From positions 249,501-313,500 of the forward strand of contig NZ_JAQGPL010000001.1 in NCBI RefSeq assembly GCF_028826105.1: DNA of 64,000 nucleotides, read 5' to 3'. Made by a program: the position numbers and the translations under genes. Below the pieces are notes generated by a model that did no database searches, had not been told where the DNA came from, and saw only the letters and a program-made list of their open reading frames with translations. Below, piece by piece: positions 42,630 to 52,108 of this stretch. This DNA comes from Paenibacillus humicola. GTDB taxonomy: Bacteria > Bacillota > Bacilli > Paenibacillales > Paenibacillaceae. Positions within the stretch are counted from its first letter, which is position 1. Each line of letters begins with the position of its first letter.

Positions 42630-43787
42630 ATGCACGGTAAAGTTTTGTTTTGCGCAACCGTTGATTATCATTTTAAAGCCTTCCATCTTCCGGTGCTGAA
42701 ATGGTTTAAACAGTGCGGATGGGAAGTGCACGTTGCAGCAAGCGGTGAGCTGGACCTTCCTTTGGCCGATCTAAAATTTAACCTTCCAATTTCGCGCTCA
42801 CCTTTTCATTCCCGAAATTGGAAGGCGTACAAACAGCTCCGGAGCATCATTCGACAGCAGGATTACGATTTGATTCACTGCCATACGCCGATGGGAGGCG
42901 TGCTTGCCCGACTGGCCGCTCGGGAAGCGAGGAAAGCCGGAACGAAGGTGATTTATACCGCACACGGTTTTCATTTCTGCAAGGGAGCTCCTCTTCAAAA
43001 TTGGCTATTATATTATCCAATTGAAAAGCTGCTTGCTCGATTGACGGATTGCCTGATCACGATTAATAATGAAGATTTCAGTCTGGCCGTGAGCCGAAGA
43101 TTTAATGCGGGACGAATTGCGCATATCCATGGAGTCGGGGTTGATACAGATCGCTTTCAACCGGTCTCGCTGTCCGAAAAGCTTCGGCTTCGGGAAGACT
43201 CGCCCTATAGTCCCGACGATCAGCTGCTCTTTTGTGCAGCCGAGTTCAACCGGAATAAAAATCAGCGTGTGCTAATCGAAGCGATTGCCCGGTTGAAGGA
43301 CGAAATGCCGCAGGTCAAGCTGCTGCTTGCAGGCGAAGGCCCGATGCTGAATGAATGCAGACGGCTTACCGCCGAATTGGGTGTTGCCGAACGGATACAT
43401 TTTCTCGGCTATCGCGCCGATATCGACAAGCTCCTTCCGATGTGCGATGCTGCCGTTTCCGGAAGTCTCAGGGAGGGGCTTCCAGTCAACGTCATGGAAG
43501 CGATGGCTTGCGGGCTTCCGGTCGTTGCTGCACGGAACCGCGGTCATCTCGAGCTCATCATCGATCAACGAAATGGCTATATCGCAAATCCCCACGACGC
43601 GGTAGATTTTTCTGCCCGAATCCGACTGTTGTGTGAATCTGCCGAATTGAGGCGGAGGATGGGATCAGAGAGTTTAAAGCTCGTACAAAAATATAACCTG
43701 AATCAGGTCCTAGATGAACTGTGCAATATATATAAGCTGTACATGGGACAGCCGAAATTGGAGCGAATGGAATGGTCGGTACAGTGA
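42630..43787 (+). CDS. epsD: Glycosyltransferase family 4 (EpsD-like)
   Basis: A 385-residue GT-B enzyme. The N-terminus KVLFCATVDYHFKAFHLPVLKWFKQCGWEVHVAA closely resembles B. subtilis EpsD, and the C-terminal GSLREGLPVNVMEAMACGLPVVAARNRGH is the donor site. It probably adds the second sugar to the lipid-linked primer. AAGGAGA precedes the ATG at 42630. Confidence 0.9.
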   Translation: MHGKVLFCATVDYHFKAFHLPVLKWFKQCGWEVHVAASGELDLPLADLKFNLPISRSPFHSRNWKAYKQLRSIIRQQDYDLIHCHTPMGGVLARLAAREARKAGTKVIYTAHGFHFCKGAPLQNWLLYYPIEKLLARLTDCLITINNEDFSLAVSRRFNAGRIAHIHGVGVDTDRFQPVSLSEKLRLREDSPYSPDDQLLFCAAEFNRNKNQRVLIEAIARLKDEMPQVKLLLAGEGPMLNECRRLTAELGVAERIHFLGYRADIDKLLPMCDAAVSGSLREGLPVNVMEAMACGLPVVAARNRGHLELIIDQRNGYIANPHDAVDFSARIRLLCESAELRRRMGSESLKLVQKYNLNQVLDELCNIYKLYMGQPKLERMEWSVQ

Positions 43788-44878
43788 CTGTATTGCACGC
43801 GGTCGTCAATATGAACCGCGGCGGGGCGGAGACGCTGTTAATGAATTTATATCGCAATATCGATCGTTCGAAAGTTCGATTTGATTTTTTGACAAGCAAA
43901 CCTGGTATTTTCGACGAAGAGATTAAGCAGCTTGGAGGATATATTCATCGAATTCCTTATATTTCGGATGTAGGCCACTTTCAATATGTTAAGATGTTAA
44001 ATCGTTTTTTTGCCGAGCATAAGGAGTACCGAGTCATTCACTCTCACATGGACAAAATGAGCGGGTTGGTTCTACGAGCTGCAGCACGAACAGGGGTACC
44101 GGTACGCATCGCGCACAGTCACAACACGATGAGCGAGGGCGGTTTAGCTGTACGAGCCTATAAGTGGCTCGCGGGAAAGTCGATTTCGTCATTAGCCACA
44201 AATTATTTGGCGTGCTCGCGAACGGCCTCGGAATGGATGTTTCCGGGGAAGGAATCCGAAGTTCAAATCATTAAAAACGGCATTGAAGGTGTACGGTTCG
44301 CTTTTGATCCCGGTAAACGCGCTAATGTCAGGAGTGAGCTGGGAATCGGGGAAAATACGTTTGTCATTGGCCACGTCGGCCGATTCCTGCCTCAAAAGAA
44401 TCATGCCTATTTAATTGAACGCTTTGCAGAATTCAAATTGATCCATGGCAATTGCAAGCTTTTGCTGGCAGGAGACGGTCCTCTTCGTACTGAAATGGAG
44501 ACATTTGCTGACAAGTTGAAGGTTAAAGATGATATGTGCTTTCTGGGAATACGAGACGACGTCGACAGTTTACTTCAATGCTTTGACGTAATAGTTTTTC
44601 CGTCGCTTCATGAAGGCCTTCCATTGACGCTTATTGAGGCTCAAAGAGCCGGCTTGACCTGTATTATTTCCGATACCATCACAACAGAGGTTGATCTTGG
44701 TTTCGGGCTGATCCAATCTTTTTCGCTGCGCGAGCCTAAGCGTTGTTTAAAAATGATTCGGGATGCCTCCCAACATCAGAAATCGAGAACAATATATTCG
44801 GACGATTTCACCCGCACCGGCTATGAGATCAGCGGGACAGCCCGATGGCTGCAAGATTTTTATTTATCTCAACTATAG
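43772..44878 (+). CDS. epsF: Glycosyltransferase family 4 (EpsF-like)
   Basis: A 368-residue GT-B enzyme opening VLHAVVNMNRGGAETLLMNLYRNIDRSKVRFDFL, as in EpsF/CapM proteins, with HSHNTMSEGG and a donor motif FPSLHEGLPLTLIEAQRAG. It overlaps epsD by 16 bases. It is closely similar to the gene at 46934, so the two are probably duplicates with different acceptors. Confidence 0.88.
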   Translation: MVGTVTVLHAVVNMNRGGAETLLMNLYRNIDRSKVRFDFLTSKPGIFDEEIKQLGGYIHRIPYISDVGHFQYVKMLNRFFAEHKEYRVIHSHMDKMSGLVLRAAARTGVPVRIAHSHNTMSEGGLAVRAYKWLAGKSISSLATNYLACSRTASEWMFPGKESEVQIIKNGIEGVRFAFDPGKRANVRSELGIGENTFVIGHVGRFLPQKNHAYLIERFAEFKLIHGNCKLLLAGDGPLRTEMETFADKLKVKDDMCFLGIRDDVDSLLQCFDVIVFPSLHEGLPLTLIEAQRAGLTCIISDTITTEVDLGFGLIQSFSLREPKRCLKMIRDASQHQKSRTIYSDDFTRTGYEISGTARWLQDFYLSQL

Positions 44879-44940
44879 GATCAACTCGAAGGAAAGCCAT
44901 CGATGTCTAATAAATAATTGGAAATGGATTGAGGTGAATC

Positions 44941-45816
44941 ATGAGTACGTTGACTGTCTTTACGCCCACGTTTAATCGAGCGTATTGCCTTCATCAATTA
45001 TACGAAAGTCTTATACGTCAAAGCTGTAAAGATTTCGAGTGGCTAATTATCGATGATGGATCGACCGATCAAACGCGTATATTGGTAGAGCAGTGGACGG
45101 CCGAGAAAAAAGTGCCGATTCGTTACGTGTATCAAAATAACCAGGGCATGCACGCGGCGCATAACACGGCTTACAAGCTGATCGACACCGAACTGAACGT
45201 TTGCATTGATTCCGACGATTATATGCCGGATCAAGCCGTGGAGCATATCGTTACATTTTGGAAAAACCATGGCAGCGATCAATACAGCGGTTTTGTGGGG
45301 TTGGATTGTTACAGCAACGGAGAACGGGTAGGCACGAAATTGCCGGAGCATCTAAAGTCATCGACCTTGTTCAATCTTTACAATAAATACGGGGTGACGG
45401 GGGACAAAAAATTGGTTTACCGCACGGCATTGACACGCCAGTTTCCGTATCCCGTTTTTTCAGGAGAAAAATACGTTGGTCTAGCTTACAAATATTACAT
45501 GATTGACCGGGATTACGAGCTTCTCCTTCTGAACAAAGTGTTATGCTGCATCGAATATTTAACGGACGGTTCTTCGTTAAATATGTTTAAGCAATATCGT
45601 AATAACCCGCGCGGGTTTGCCTTTTATCGCAAAGAGCTGATGAAGCTTCCCTTTGCAGGACAAGCTTTCAAATATAGACAAGCGGTTCATTACGTATCAA
45701 GCAGTCTGCTGTCCCGCAACAAAGATTGGTTTAAGGATACGCCTGCAAAAATGCTTACGATTGTGGCCTGCCTCCCGGGCTTGCTGTTATATTGGTTTAT
45801 TCTAAGCAAAACGTAA
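44941..45816 (+). CDS. Glycosyltransferase family 2
   Basis: A 291-residue GT-A enzyme with LTVFTPTFNRAYCLHQLYESL, IDDGSTDQT and the metal-binding DSDD motif (CIDSDDYMPDQ). The C-terminus has one hydrophobic segment (LTIVACLPGLLLYWFIL). It resembles capsular GT2 enzymes more than EpsE/EpsH by eye. GAGGTGA precedes the ATG. Confidence 0.87.
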   Translation: MSTLTVFTPTFNRAYCLHQLYESLIRQSCKDFEWLIIDDGSTDQTRILVEQWTAEKKVPIRYVYQNNQGMHAAHNTAYKLIDTELNVCIDSDDYMPDQAVEHIVTFWKNHGSDQYSGFVGLDCYSNGERVGTKLPEHLKSSTLFNLYNKYGVTGDKKLVYRTALTRQFPYPVFSGEKYVGLAYKYYMIDRDYELLLLNKVLCCIEYLTDGSSLNMFKQYRNNPRGFAFYRKELMKLPFAGQAFKYRQAVHYVSSSLLSRNKDWFKDTPAKMLTIVACLPGLLLYWFILSKT

Positions 45817-45845
45817 TTTCAGCTCCTGATTAGAGGGACTTGACG

Positions 45846-46913
45846 ATGACAATCTTATGGTTAACGCTCTCCACTGCTTCCATGTTTTCATTCTTCGCAA
45901 GATATTTTGCCGTAACCGATCCGCAGACCCCTGCATTGGTGCGCCCGAATAAACTGATGGCATTTGCCGTCGCTTTTGTCCTAATTATGGTTTCGGGTTT
46001 GCGTAATAATATCGGTGATACGGTATTTTATATTCACACGTATGAGATTAACGATTTCAGCTGGAATTACATCGCACAGCAGAAAGATATCGGCTTTAAT
46101 CTTTTTCAGAAACTACTGAAGAGCTTTACCACGGATCCTCAAGCATTTATTTTTAGCGTGGCGCTGATTACCAATCTGTTTATTGTTCTTGTCCTCTATA
46201 AATATTCGCGGCTGTTCGAATTGGCTGTTTATGTTTTTATTACGTCCGGCTCGTTTATCGTTTCCATGAACGGAATCCGACAATATATGGCCGCCGCTAT
46301 CATTTTTGCTGCAACGAAATTTTTGATGGAGGGCCACTGGAAAAGGTATATGTTGACCGTTTTGATTGCCGCCTTCTTCCATCAAAGCGCATTGATTATG
46401 ATTCCAATTTATTTCCTTGTACGAAGAAAAGCCTGGACCGGGACGACAATCGCATTGCTTGTTGTAGCAGTGCTCATCGTAGCGGGATTCAACCAGTTTC
46501 AGGATGTCCTTTTTTCCGCTCTTCAGGATACAAGCTATAGCGAGTATCAGAATTTTCAAGAAGGCGGCGCCAATATCCTGCGCGTTATTTTTTACGCCGT
46601 ACCTCTTGTAGCGGCTTATTTGGGTAGAGAAAAGCTCCGGCTGTTATTTCCCAAAATCGACATTATCGTAAATTTAAGCTTAATTGGTGTTGTGCTAATG
46701 ATCATTTCAACGCAAAACTGGATTTTTGCCCGGGTGGCCATCTATTTCACAATCTATCAAATTATTGTGGTATCCTGGGTGATCAAAGTTTTTCGGCAGA
46801 AAGACCAGAAACTGATTTATTTGATCACGATTTTCGTTTATCTGGTTTTTTTCTTTTATGAGAATGTGATCGTGCTTAATGTGCAATATGGCAGTGATTA
46901 TTTGCATTGGTAG
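45846..46913 (+). CDS. epsG: EpsG family polysaccharide polymerase
   Basis: A 355-residue membrane protein with about ten hydrophobic segments, the EpsG fold that polymerises repeat units (Wzy role). Family features are VSGLRNNIGDTVFYIHTY near the N-terminus and NGIRQYMAAAIIFAATKF. The ATG at 45846 is seven bases from GAGGGA; a TTG two codons earlier is the alternative. Confidence 0.87.
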   Translation: MTILWLTLSTASMFSFFARYFAVTDPQTPALVRPNKLMAFAVAFVLIMVSGLRNNIGDTVFYIHTYEINDFSWNYIAQQKDIGFNLFQKLLKSFTTDPQAFIFSVALITNLFIVLVLYKYSRLFELAVYVFITSGSFIVSMNGIRQYMAAAIIFAATKFLMEGHWKRYMLTVLIAAFFHQSALIMIPIYFLVRRKAWTGTTIALLVVAVLIVAGFNQFQDVLFSALQDTSYSEYQNFQEGGANILRVIFYAVPLVAAYLGREKLRLLFPKIDIIVNLSLIGVVLMIISTQNWIFARVAIYFTIYQIIVVSWVIKVFRQKDQKLIYLITIFVYLVFFFYENVIVLNVQYGSDYLHW

Positions 46914-46933
46914 CAGGCAGGGAGTTGAATATA

Positions 46934-48088
46934 ATGGAACGCTATCAACCCGATCGCGTTTTGCACGTCGTCAGCGCCATGAACCGGGGTGGTACGGAAA
47001 CATTGCTTATGAACGTATACCGGGAATTGAACCGTTCGAAGCTTCAATTCGACTTCATATCCCATCGGGAAGACGAATGTGAATACGATAAGGAAATCAT
47101 GGCGATGGGGGGGCGAATCATTTATATACCGAGCTTGGGGAAATCGGGACCGTTCACTTATGTGAAACTGCTGAGGGAGGCAATGGAGAATTACCCTTAT
47201 AAGGCGGTTCATATTCATACCGATTTTCAAAGCGGGCTTCCCGCCTTGGCTGCCAAGCTGGCTCGAATACCGGTACGCATTTGTCATTCGCACAGCACGA
47301 ACTGGAATAAAGGAAACGGCATAAAAGCCTCAATAACGCTGCGATTTCTCAAAGCTTTAATTAAGTTTGCAGCGACCGATTATTGCGCCTGCAGCGACGA
47401 GGCCGGATGGTTTCTGTTTGGCTATAAGCCTGTTAAGGAAGGGAAAGTACGGGTGATTCACAACGGAATTCCTGTTCAAGCATTCCTTCAAACCGGCCCC
47501 GGCTCCAGAATAGATGTGAGAAAACAGCTGGAAATTCCGGAATCCGCGTCGGTCATCGGACATGTCGGAACGTTCTCGTCGTCCAAAAACCAAGTTTTTA
47601 TCCTTCACATTTTAAAACAGCTTCTTGTAAACGGTCATACCTTTTATGCCGTTTTTGCCGGGGATGGTCCAATGCGAAAGACGGCGGAGGAAACGGCGGC
47701 TGAGCTGGGAATCCAGTCGTATGTGCGATTTGCCGGTATACGAGGCGATATCCCGCAGTTGATGAAGTCATTTGATATTTTTGTTTTTCCGTCCTTGTTT
47801 GAAGGGTTTGGTATGGTTACGTTGGAAGCTCAGTGCGCAGGAACCCCATGCATTGCGGCGGATACAGTGCCAGTGAGCACGGATATGGGGCTTGGATTAA
47901 TGACCTATGCTAAACTTGACAAAGGTCCGAAGGCTTGGTCCGAACTTATTCTTGAAACCATGACAAGGGCCAGTCCCGAGCCTCAGACGATCTTCCGTCA
48001 ATTTTCAATCAGAGGGTTTAATATTACAGAGAGCATTTCGGAATGGCTCTCGATTTACGGTGATGAAAAGAGGGGGGCGCATTTATGA
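46934..48088 (+). CDS. Glycosyltransferase family 4 (second EpsF-like)
   Basis: A 384-residue GT-B enzyme (VLHVVSAMNRGGTETLLMNVYRELNRSKLQFDFIS; donor site FPSLFEGFGMVTLEAQCAG). It is a paralogue of the gene at 43772, with the same N-terminal layout. Its stop overlaps the epsL start (ATGA). The ATG at 46934 is supported by GGGAG. Confidence 0.88.
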   Translation: MERYQPDRVLHVVSAMNRGGTETLLMNVYRELNRSKLQFDFISHREDECEYDKEIMAMGGRIIYIPSLGKSGPFTYVKLLREAMENYPYKAVHIHTDFQSGLPALAAKLARIPVRICHSHSTNWNKGNGIKASITLRFLKALIKFAATDYCACSDEAGWFLFGYKPVKEGKVRVIHNGIPVQAFLQTGPGSRIDVRKQLEIPESASVIGHVGTFSSSKNQVFILHILKQLLVNGHTFYAVFAGDGPMRKTAEETAAELGIQSYVRFAGIRGDIPQLMKSFDIFVFPSLFEGFGMVTLEAQCAGTPCIAADTVPVSTDMGLGLMTYAKLDKGPKAWSELILETMTRASPEPQTIFRQFSIRGFNITESISEWLSIYGDEKRGAHL

Positions 48089-48684
48089 AGCGGCTCTTCG
48101 ATTTGGCGGTAACGGTCCCAATGCTTCTCGTTTTTCTGCCTGTTACACTCATCATCGCGATGCTTGTCCGGCGAAGGCTCGGTTCACCCGTCATCTTCAA
48201 ACAGCAGCGGCCGGGGCTGTACGGCAGGCCGGTTCACGTATATAAATTCAGGACGATGACAGGTGAAAAGGACGCTTCCGGGAAGCTGCTGCCTGATCAT
48301 ATCCGCCTCACGCCATTCGGCGCTTTTCTGCGCAAGTACAGTTTGGACGAGCTGCCGCAGCTGTGGAATGTCGTTCGCGGCGATCTGAGCCTGGTCGGTC
48401 CGAGGCCGCTCCTGATGGAATATTTGCCGCTTTATACGGCTGAGCAGGCCAGGCGGCATTTGGTCCGGCCGGGCATTACGGGCTGGGCGCAGGTGAACGG
48501 GCGGAACGCGATTACGTGGGAGGAGAAATTCCGGCTTGATACATGGTACGTTGACAACCGGAGCTTTCTTCTTGACATGAAAATTTTATGGATGACCTTG
48601 ATCAAGGTCGTAAAATCCGAAGGAATCAGCAGCGGCGACCATGCAACGATGCCGGTTTTCCGAGGGAGCGGCGAATCACGATAA
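48085..48684 (+). CDS. epsL: Sugar-phosphate transferase (EpsL-like, priming enzyme)
   Basis: A 199-residue PglC/WcaJ-type phosphoglycosyl transferase with an N-terminal membrane helix (about 8-28) and the motifs [29 protein letters not shown] and LVGPRPLL, with the catalytic Asp-Glu in SLDELPQ. It starts repeat-unit synthesis by moving the first sugar phosphate to undecaprenyl phosphate, probably the bacillosamine-type sugar made by EpsC/N/M. Confidence 0.92.
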   Translation: MKRLFDLAVTVPMLLVFLPVTLIIAMLVRRRLGSPVIFKQQRPGLYGRPVHVYKFRTMTGEKDASGKLLPDHIRLTPFGAFLRKYSLDELPQLWNVVRGDLSLVGPRPLLMEYLPLYTAEQARRHLVRPGITGWAQVNGRNAITWEEKFRLDTWYVDNRSFLLDMKILWMTLIKVVKSEGISSGDHATMPVFRGSGESR

Positions 48685-48706
48685 CGATGAGCAGAGGATG
48701 AGCGCT

Positions 48707-49876
48707 ATGTCAACGCAAGACCGCATTTACTTATCGGCCCCTCATATGAGCGGTAAAGAACTGGAATACATTCAGGAAGCTTTCTCGAGCAACTGGATCG
48801 CGCCGCTCGGTCCGAACGTCGACGCTTTTGAGTCGGAAATCGCCGCTTACGCGGGGGTCAAAGGCGCGGTTGCACTCAGCTCGGGAACGGCTGCGATCCA
48901 CCTGGCGCTTCGTTTGCTGGGGGTTGAACGGGGAGACCGCGTGTTTTGCTCGACGCTCACCTTCGTCGCCAGCGCCAATCCGATCCTGTACGAAGGAGCT
49001 GAGCCAGTCTTTATCGATTCGGAGCCGGACACGTGGAATATGTCGCCCGAAGCGCTCGGAATGGCGCTCGCCGATGCCAAACGTGAAGGGAAGCTGCCGA
49101 AAGCGGTTATCGTCGTCCATTTGTACGGGCAAAGCGCCAAAATGGCGGAGATCGGTTCACTGTGCGACCGTTATGGAGTGCCGATCATTGAGGATGCAGC
49201 CGAATCGCTAGGTTCCGCCTATAAGGGACAAGCAAGCGGATCGATCGGCCGATTCGGCGTGTATTCGTTTAACGGCAACAAAATTATTACCACCTCCGGC
49301 GGAGGCATGCTGGTTTCCAACGACGAGGCCGCGCTTCGGCAAGCCCGGTTTCTCGCCACTCAGGCGCGCGACCCGGCTCCTCATTATCAGCACAGCGCAA
49401 TGGGCTATAATTACCGGATGAGCAATCTGTTGGCGGGTGTTGGCTTGGGGCAGATGCAGGTGCTGAATGAACGCGTCCATGCGAGAAGGGCTATTTTTGA
49501 GCGCTACCGGGAAGCGTTCGCCGATGTGCAAGAATTCCAGTTTATGCCGGAGCTTGGCAATACCCGGTCGAACCGGTGGCTGACCGCGCTTACCATTGAG
49601 GAGCAGGGGGCCGGGACAGGTGTAACCGCTCTGCTGGATGCCCTTGCCGCGGAAAATATCGAAGCGCGTCCCGTTTGGAAGCCGCTCCATCTGCAGCCGC
49701 TTTTCAAAGGCGCGCGCTATTATACGGATCAAGCGGAAGAAAGCATATCCGAGCGGTTATTCCGCACCGGCGTATGTTTGCCTTCAGGTTCCAGCATGAC
49801 GGCTGCGGATCAGCAGCGGGTCATCGACTGTATCAAGCATACGCTTCAGCTGTCTGCCGCGAAAATCGGCCGCTAG
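48707..49876 (+). CDS. epsN: PLP-dependent sugar aminotransferase (EpsN-like)
   Basis: A 389-residue DegT/DnrJ/EryC1 aminotransferase with SSGTAAIHLAL, EDAAESLG and the PLP lysine in SFNGNKIITTSGGG. It aminates the 4-keto-sugar made by EpsC. The ATG at 48707 has AGAGGA about eight bases upstream. It is the last plus-strand gene of the block; the acetyltransferase that should follow is inverted downstream. Confidence 0.9.
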   Translation: MSTQDRIYLSAPHMSGKELEYIQEAFSSNWIAPLGPNVDAFESEIAAYAGVKGAVALSSGTAAIHLALRLLGVERGDRVFCSTLTFVASANPILYEGAEPVFIDSEPDTWNMSPEALGMALADAKREGKLPKAVIVVHLYGQSAKMAEIGSLCDRYGVPIIEDAAESLGSAYKGQASGSIGRFGVYSFNGNKIITTSGGGMLVSNDEAALRQARFLATQARDPAPHYQHSAMGYNYRMSNLLAGVGLGQMQVLNERVHARRAIFERYREAFADVQEFQFMPELGNTRSNRWLTALTIEEQGAGTGVTALLDALAAENIEARPVWKPLHLQPLFKGARYYTDQAEESISERLFRTGVCLPSGSSMTAADQQRVIDCIKHTLQLSAAKIGR

Positions 49877-50109
49877 AAGCGAGCAGCCGTGCCTGCTAAG
49901 CTGCATTCAGCCGATTCATGACTGGCGATTTTGCTTTGCGCGACCGCGAAGTGCGTCGTCTTGGACGGAGCTGCTTTCGGGGGACACAGCGGCAGCGGAG
50001 CGCATAAGAATCTCGGCCGCATCAGCGGCGGCCGCACGATATCAGCTGCCGGAAGCGGCTGTCTCTTGCGAAAGCTGCCGCCGCCCAATACGGTATTTAC
50101 CGCCGGCTG
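49877..50109. other. 233-base GC-rich gap between epsN and epsM
   Basis: It contains a short open frame with no ribosome site and Gly/Ser/Pro-rich low-complexity translations on both strands. I see no terminator hairpin with a T run. It may be the scar of the rearrangement that inverted epsM. Confidence 0.4.
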
Positions 50110-50760
50110 CTACAAATAACGTTCGCCGGCCGATCGTTTACGCACTGCCCGGGCCGGCGTGCCGTAAGCGACGCTGTAGCTTTCGATATCGGACAGGACG
50201 GTTGCACCCGCGCCGATAACCGAATGCTCGCCGATCGTTATGGAGTGGATCACGCTGGCGCCCAAGGAGATGGCGCTGTAGCCTCCGATCCTGACATTGC
50301 CGCCAGTCGCCGCGTTCGGCGCCAAACTGGCAAAATCGCCGACGATACAGTCATGATCGACCGATGCATGCGTATTCAGAATGCAGTGGGCGCCCAATTG
50401 CGAATCGCTGTTAGCTGCGGCACCGGCCATCAGTACGGTGCCTTCGCCGATACGGACACCTTTCGCGACCGATGCGTTCCGATGGACGGCTGTAACGAAC
50501 TTAAACGTCGGGCAAATCGTACGGATATCGGTGACAGCTTTGGCCCGCGTCCAATTGTCGCCGATCGCCACGATTCCGCCGTAAACGTGATGTCGGTGAA
50601 GCCATTCATAGCCGCCCAGCACTTCATATCCGAAAAATGCGGTCCCTGCCGGCTTATAGCTGTCCAGCACGCCGACAATGCGGTGCCCGCCGCTTTTCTC
50701 TAGCACATCGATTACGGCTTTCGCATGGCCGCCTGCGCCGACAACGACGATTTCTTTCAA
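50110..50760 (-). CDS. epsM: Sugar O/N-acetyltransferase (EpsM-like, NeuD/PglD family)
   Basis: A 216-residue enzyme with an N-terminal Rossmann-like PglD domain (IVVVGAGGHAKAVIDVLEKSGG) and a left-handed beta-helix acyltransferase domain (about 90-205; HASVDHDCIVGDFASLAPNAATGGNVRIGG, catalytic His in HASVDHD). It would acetylate the amino sugar made by EpsN. GGAGG abuts the ATG at 50769, so the TTG at 50760, nine bases away, is preferred and gives the length I recall for EpsM. It lies opposite in strand to the rest of the eps genes. Confidence 0.87.
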   Translation of the reverse strand: MKEIVVVGAGGHAKAVIDVLEKSGGHRIVGVLDSYKPAGTAFFGYEVLGGYEWLHRHHVYGGIVAIGDNWTRAKAVTDIRTICPTFKFVTAVHRNASVAKGVRIGEGTVLMAGAAANSDSQLGAHCILNTHASVDHDCIVGDFASLAPNAATGGNVRIGGYSAISLGASVIHSITIGEHSVIGAGATVLSDIESYSVAYGTPARAVRKRSAGERYL

Positions 50761-50829
50761 CAAAACCATCCTCCAAATCGCTTCGCTTTCGTTTTTGTAC
50801 GCTTTACCGGACATCTGATCTGTTACACA

Positions 50830-50859
50830 TTGACAATATTCCAAGATCAGTGGTACGCT
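50830..50859 (+). promoter_or_regulatory. Promoter of the nucleotidyltransferase block
   Basis: TTGACA (50830-50835) with a weak -10 TACGCT (50854-50859) at 18 bases, preceded by TGG as in an extended -10. The SinR-type operator starts nine bases downstream. Confidence 0.5.
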
Positions 50860-50867
50860 GTAAGGGT

Positions 50868-50883
50868 GTTCGTTAAATAGAAC
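50868..50883. promoter_or_regulatory. SinR-type operator before the nucleotidyltransferase gene
   Basis: GTTCGTT-AA-ATAGAAC fits the 16-base pattern with GTTC and GAAC ends. A further half-site GTTCGTT lies at 50900-50906, 32 bases on, much like the 33-base spacing at the epsA promoter. Confidence 0.65.
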
Positions 50884-50926
50884 AACCGAAGTCATTTTTG
50901 TTCGTTATGATGCAAAGGAGAGGCCC

Positions 50927-52105
50927 ATGGAAGACCGACTCACTCTCGATCAGGACGCATTTTCGATAGAGATGCAGCTTCTGCTGGTCATCCTGAGAAC
51001 GGAAAATATGGAATACGTCGCCGAGAATGAACAGCATTTGCTGAGTGAGACGAATTGGAAAACGTTCATCGATCTTGCCAGGCATCATCGTGTCGAACCG
51101 TATCTTCATTATAAACTGAAACAGTTGACGGCGACAGGCATTCCTTCTTTCGTCAAGCGTACATTTAATCGGGATTACCGGGTGAATACGTTTCTTATGC
51201 TGCAGCTGTGCGGCGAAATCGAGCGGATTGGAAAACTGTTTGCCGAGCATGATATTCGGGCGCTTAATTTGAAAGGGCCTGTTATCGCAAAGGATCTTTA
51301 CGGTGACGTTTCGCTTCGGACCTCCTGCGACCTGGATTTGGTTATTCCCATTTCGGATTTGCAGCGGGCCGAGGCGCTGCTTGCTGCTGAGGGCTATGTC
51401 AAGGACGACTATATCCATACCCTGCTGAACGATTGGAAATGGAGGCACCATCATACGACCTTCTCGCATCCGCAGAAACGTATCAAGATCGAGCTGCACT
51501 GGCGGCTGAATCCGGCTCCTTCCAAAAATCCCGGTTTTGACGCCTTATGGGAGCGGAGAAGGACGAGTCCGTCAATCGGCCGCCACGTCTACTATTTGGG
51601 AAAAGAGGATCTGTTTCTTTTCCTCGTCTCCCACGGAGCCCGGCACGGCTGGTCGCGCTTGCGCTGGCTGCTGGACATCCGACAGCTCCTGCAGCAGCAA
51701 CCGGATCCGGACAAGCTTGTTCGTCTGTTGCACGACAACCTCTGCCTGCGCTCCGGAGGCCAGGCGATCGTGCTGGCTTCGGAGTTGCTTGACGCCGAGG
51801 CGGGCCCGGAGCTTGGCAAGTTAGCGGGCTCCGGGCGCTCAAGACGGTTGGCACGAGATACGTTGTTTTATTTGGAACGCATGGTTAATTTACATACACC
51901 CCCGGTTCCCGTCGAAGTGGAGCGGCATCATAAACGGTATTTGTTCGACTTGCTGACGCCGAGGCAGAAGCTGCTCTTTATTGCCAGCTTCCTCTTCCCG
52001 TATCCCGAGGACGCCGATACGCTTCCTTTGCCGAAGCCGCTGCATTTTCTATATGTGCCGCTTCGTCCTTTTCTATGGGCGTGGCGGAAACTGGCAGGTG
52101 CTTAA
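50927..52105 (+). CDS. Nucleotidyltransferase-family protein (NTP_transf_5 type)
   Basis: A 392-residue protein with the fold signature LNLKGPVIAKDLYGDVSLRTSCDLDLVIP (around residues 105-145), where the DLDLV acids would bind metal. Proteins of this family recur in lasso peptide and other RiPP clusters; from memory, one in the pseudomycoidin cluster decorates the kinase-phosphorylated C-terminus with sugar. Here it lies 4 kb from the lasso operon on the other strand, and a glycosyltransferase and galE follow it. A role in lasso peptide or matrix decoration is inference. Confidence 0.78.
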   Translation: MEDRLTLDQDAFSIEMQLLLVILRTENMEYVAENEQHLLSETNWKTFIDLARHHRVEPYLHYKLKQLTATGIPSFVKRTFNRDYRVNTFLMLQLCGEIERIGKLFAEHDIRALNLKGPVIAKDLYGDVSLRTSCDLDLVIPISDLQRAEALLAAEGYVKDDYIHTLLNDWKWRHHHTTFSHPQKRIKIELHWRLNPAPSKNPGFDALWERRRTSPSIGRHVYYLGKEDLFLFLVSHGARHGWSRLRWLLDIRQLLQQQPDPDKLVRLLHDNLCLRSGGQAIVLASELLDAEAGPELGKLAGSGRSRRLARDTLFYLERMVNLHTPPVPVEVERHHKRYLFDLLTPRQKLLFIASFLFPYPEDADTLPLPKPLHFLYVPLRPFLWAWRKLAGA

Positions 52106-52108
52106 GAA

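Noticed and set aside
49931..50119. Small Gly/Ser-rich protein between epsN and epsM
   Set aside because: No ribosome site, overlaps the end of epsM, and composition reflects GC-rich spacer.
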